A stretch of DNA of 64,000 bases from Nocardia fluminea (GTDB lineage Bacteria > Actinomycetota > Actinomycetes > Mycobacteriales > Mycobacteriaceae): the NCBI RefSeq assembly GCF_002846365.1, contig NZ_PJMW01000002.1, positions 3,224,001 to 3,288,000 of the forward strand, written 5' to 3'. Of the stretch, positions 61,771-64,000 are shown in pieces (position 1 is the first letter of the stretch; each line of letters begins with the position of its first letter). The notes under the pieces were generated by a model, which saw nothing but the letters and a program-made list of their open reading frames with translations, was not told the DNA's origin and ran no database searches. A program made the position numbers and the translations under genes.

Positions 61771-62219
61771 ATGTCTGTCAGCACTTTCCTCTGGTTCGAC
61801 ACCGACGCCGAAGCGGCCGCCGAACTCTACGCGGCGACCGTCCCGAATTCGCGCGTCGCCGAGGTCACCCGCCAGGGCGACGGTTCGGCGTTCATCGTTA
61901 CCCTCGACCTCGATGGCCAGGCCGTCACGCTGATGAACGGCGGTCCCGGCCACCCGCACAGCGATGCCGCTTCGCTGCAGGTGGTCGTGGATACCCAGGA
62001 CGAGATCGACCGCCTCTGGGACGCGTTGACCGGCGGCGGCGGCGCCCCCGGCCCGTGTGGCTGACCGACCGGTTCGGGGTGTCCTGGCAGGTGGTTCCGG
62101 CGGTGCTGCCCAAGCTGATGGGCGGCGAGACCGATCGCGTCATCGCCGTCGGCACGGCGCTGCGCTCGATGTCCAAGCTCGACATCGCCGCCCTGCAACA
62201 GGCCTACGACAAGGCCTGA
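61771..62219 (+). pseudogene. VOC/PhnB-like protein gene with 4-bp frameshift
   Basis: The first 97 codons (MSVSTFLWFDTDAEAAAELY through LTGGGGAPGPCG) read a VOC/PhnB-like protein and then hit TGA at 62062. In the next frame WLTDRFGVSWQVVP and LMGGETDRVIAVGTALRSM continue the family to a stop at 62217. The junction TGTGGCTGACC would become TGTGGCTGGCTGACC (CGWLT) if a GGCT unit of a tandem pair were restored, so a 4-base slippage loss is the simplest cause. Either a recent pseudogene or a sequence error. Confidence 0.8.
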
Positions 62220-62227
62220 ACGCGCGA

Positions 62228-62261
62228 ACGGCCGCCGCGGGGAGAGGTTCGCGGCGGCCGT
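62228..62261. terminator. Hairpin between VOC pseudogene and Ig-like gene
   Basis: ACGGCCGCCGCG (62228-62239) and CGCGGCGGCCGT (62250-62261), 12-bp perfect stem, 10-base loop, between convergent genes. Confidence 0.78.
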
Positions 62262-62273
62262 CGTGCGGGTGGG

Positions 62274-62702
62274 CTAGCCGGCCGAGCCCGACAGCAGCCC
62301 ACCCAGATCGGCGGAACCGGTGCTCGTGCCACCGCCGGGCGTGGTCGGCTTCGGGACGACGGTGATCGTCACGGTCTTCGAGCTGATGAGCTCCTGCACC
62401 GCCTTGATCTCGTGGGCGCCCGTGGTCTTCGGCGTCCAGGTGATGGTGGCCTTGCCGTCGGCCACCGAGACCGGTTCGCCGATCTGGGTGCCGTTGTCGG
62501 TGAAGGTCACCTTGAACAGGAACGAGGTGGCCGTGACATCGGCGGTGACGGTGTAGGCGGTATCCACGTAGTGCGTGCTGCCGCTCACCGCGATTCCCTG
62601 CACGAGCGCGGATGCCTGGGGCGCCGCCAGCACGGCGGCGGCGGCCACCGCGGTGAAGGCCGTGAGTCCGAAACCGGCACGCCGCGCCTGGTAGATCTTC
62701 AT
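62274..62702 (-). CDS. Small secreted bacterial Ig-like protein
   Basis: 142 residues from ATG 62702 with AGGAGAACATC in front. Signal peptide (RRAGFGLTAFTAVAAAAVLAAPQASA), then one Ig-like domain (GSTHYVDTAYTVTADVT, PVSVADGKATITWTPKTTGAHEIKAVQ, KTVTITVVPKPT) and a Gly/Ser/Thr-rich end. The domain resembles the Big_3-type domain of the protein at 11206-12063, both with KA(T/S)I(T/V)WTP. No enzymatic motif; probably a surface adhesin-like or stalk domain. Confidence 0.78.
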   Translation of the reverse strand: MKIYQARRAGFGLTAFTAVAAAAVLAAPQASALVQGIAVSGSTHYVDTAYTVTADVTATSFLFKVTFTDNGTQIGEPVSVADGKATITWTPKTTGAHEIKAVQELISSKTVTITVVPKPTTPGGGTSTGSADLGGLLSGSAG

Positions 62703-62879
62703 GATGTTCTCCTGTTCGCGCTGTTGATGAGCGCGACATTAGCCACCGGATCGGGGCCGCGTCCCGGAAACTGAAATAACCATGTTTAAAAATGTTCGGG
62801 GGTGCGACGTAGCAGGTGGCGAGCGAATTCACCCGGAGCGGATGAGGCACCCTCGGCGACCGGCCGCGACACTGGAATC

Positions 62880-63098
62880 ATGTCGACGGGACCGCTGCGC
62901 TACCAGTTCGTCATCGAGGGCGAGCTGTCCGAGCGTGTCCTCGCGGCCTTTCCGGAGCTGCGTCCCAGTTCGCATTCGCCCACCGGAACCACCACCCTGT
63001 TCGGTCTGGTCGCCGACAGCACCGCCATGCGCGGCGTGATGGCCCGCATCGACACCCTCGGTCTCACGCTGCTGAGTATGTCCCAGTTGCCCGACTGA
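62880..63098 (+). CDS. Short conserved hypothetical protein
   Basis: 72 residues from ATG 62880 (MSTGPLRYQFVIEGELSE), chosen because no supporting ribosome site exists for the longer frame. Two alpha/beta repeats typical of a ferredoxin-like fold (FVIEGELSERVLAAFPEL, MRGVMARIDTLGLTLLSMSQL). Similar short proteins are common in Nocardia and Mycobacterium; no role known. Just upstream of the LuxR gene. Confidence 0.6.
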   Translation: MSTGPLRYQFVIEGELSERVLAAFPELRPSSHSPTGTTTLFGLVADSTAMRGVMARIDTLGLTLLSMSQLPD

Positions 63099-63243
63099 GT
63101 GTTCGCCGACGCGTGAACGTCGATCTGATAACGAGCGGCCCCACTTTCCCTCGCCAGCAACCGCACAGCCTCTGATTCGCCTACCGTCGATCTCGGCGGA
63201 GGTCGGCCGCCGCGCGGTGAACAGCGTGCTCAGGAGGGTGAAG

Positions 63244-64000
63244 ATGGCTTCGTCGTCGGGTTCTCTGGATTTTCACGGTGGCGGCTCGGTGATAGCTGTG
63301 GCGGGCCGGTCGGCCGGTCTTCCCGAGCTGTCCTTCGCCCCGGTTCGGTGCAACGAGGCATTCGCGCGCTTGGACCGGGCGCAGTCCGCGGCTGGGCAGA
63401 CGGTGCTGCTGTGCGGACCCGCGGGCAGCGGGAAGACGGTCGTGCTGGTCGACTGGGTGCGCCGCCGGTGCTCGGCGCGCGTCGCGTGGTCGACCGTCGC
63501 CGAACAGCCCGGATCCGATCTGCTGTCCGACATCGCCCGAACGCTCGAGCCCACTCCGGATATCGTGCCGCGCGGCGTGCTGCACACGCCGATGGACCGT
63601 GCCGTCGACCTCATCGCGGCGCTGGCCGACGTCGAGCCGACCGTGCTGGTGATCGACGACGCGCACCTGCTCACCGATCCGCTGCAGCTCGCCGGCCTCG
63701 AGTACTTGCTCACGCACCTGCCTGCTCAGGTCACCGCGGTGATCGCGAGCCGCTTCGACCCGCCGTTGCGCTGGCACGCCCTCGACCTGGCGGGCAGGCT
63801 CACCCGGATCGGCGCGCCCGAGCTGGCCCTCTCGCCGGATCGGGTCGCCCAGTTGCTCGCTCAGCACGGGTGCCGGCTCGACGACGCCGAACTCGCGGTG
63901 GTCCAGAACCTGACGCGTGGCTGGGCCGCGCTGGTGCGGATCGCGGCGATCTGTCTGTCGGCCAACGGAACCGACCGTGACACCGCCCTCGCCGCGCTGG
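63244..64000 (+). CDS. Large ATP-binding LuxR-family (MalT-like) regulator, 3' part cut off
   Basis: The first 252 codons are in the window; the gene runs off the right edge. An AGGAGGGTGAAG ribosome site precedes ATG 63244. STAND-type ATPase: Walker A GPAGSGKT (~residues 58-65), WVRRRC, Walker B TVLVIDDAHLL, sensor VIASRFDPPLRWHALDLAGRLTRIG. This order is that of LAL/MalT regulators, which carry TPR-like repeats and a C-terminal LuxR helix-turn-helix outside the window. Confidence 0.82.
   Translation, partial: MASSSGSLDFHGGGSVIAVAGRSAGLPELSFAPVRCNEAFARLDRAQSAAGQTVLLCGPAGSGKTVVLVDWVRRRCSARVAWSTVAEQPGSDLLSDIARTLEPTPDIVPRGVLHTPMDRAVDLIAALADVEPTVLVIDDAHLLTDPLQLAGLEYLLTHLPAQVTAVIASRFDPPLRWHALDLAGRLTRIGAPELALSPDRVAQLLAQHGCRLDDAELAVVQNLTRGWAALVRIAAICLSANGTDRDTALAAL

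Overview
The window is very GC-rich actinobacterial DNA, most likely from a Nocardia or a close mycolic-acid relative. The signs are mycobacterial gene order, a mycolyltransferase-type esterase, a DprE1-like oxidase, WhiB1, a SigR/RsrA (SigH/RshA) pair, PdtaS and a 24-residue bL37-type ribosomal protein. All assignments rest on reading the protein sequences and motifs and on recalled family knowledge; no search was run.

Layout. 1-12 kb is accessory: a cut-off ketosynthase III facing a P450, a secreted protein, a DprE1-like flavoprotein, a five-gene peptide/nickel-type ABC transporter facing an ArsR-type regulator, a MarR gene with palindromes before a membrane gene, a resolvase-like protein and a secreted Ig-like protein. 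12-35 kb follows the order I recall for the M. tuberculosis Rv3228-Rv3205c region: rsgA, aroA, SRAP, ybaK, sigR-rsrA, bL37, biotinyl protein, pdtaS, whiB1, lipid kinase, membrane protein, phosphatase, beta-propeller protein, rhlE, ferritin-like protein, DUF3107, TetR, DUF3152 protein, moeZ and the TIGR02569 protein. Endonuclease V, a PhaC-like hydrolase, an XRE regulator and YceI are interspersed.

At 35 kb this order stops and a four-gene cluster appears whose products match the uncharacterised Streptomyces families SCO2524, SCO2523 (variant P-loop), SCO2522 and SCO2521. It ends stop-to-stop against a gene for a K+-channel-like protein with an altered filter. 41-52 kb is nitrate/nitrite assimilation: two NarK transporters around a GntR/MFS pair, then narK-nirB-nirD-nnaR-chelatase, with GlnR-like sites. 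52-64 kb is accessory again: a 38-bp minisatellite, a GlxA-type regulator facing an NAD-dependent epimerase, a one-module NRPS (C-A-T-TE) translationally coupled to a small partner, an Ag85-like esterase, a TfoX-N protein, a frameshifted VOC gene, a second Ig-like secreted protein and the start of a large LuxR-family ATPase.

The most unusual signal is non-coding. Two copies of a roughly 188-bp element (24656-24842 and 52194-52382) fold into the same set of hairpins. The main loop is identical in both, while three stems differ by paired compensatory changes. This suggests a conserved structured element that I cannot assign to a known family.

No tRNA, rRNA, CRISPR array, transposase or phage gene was recognised.
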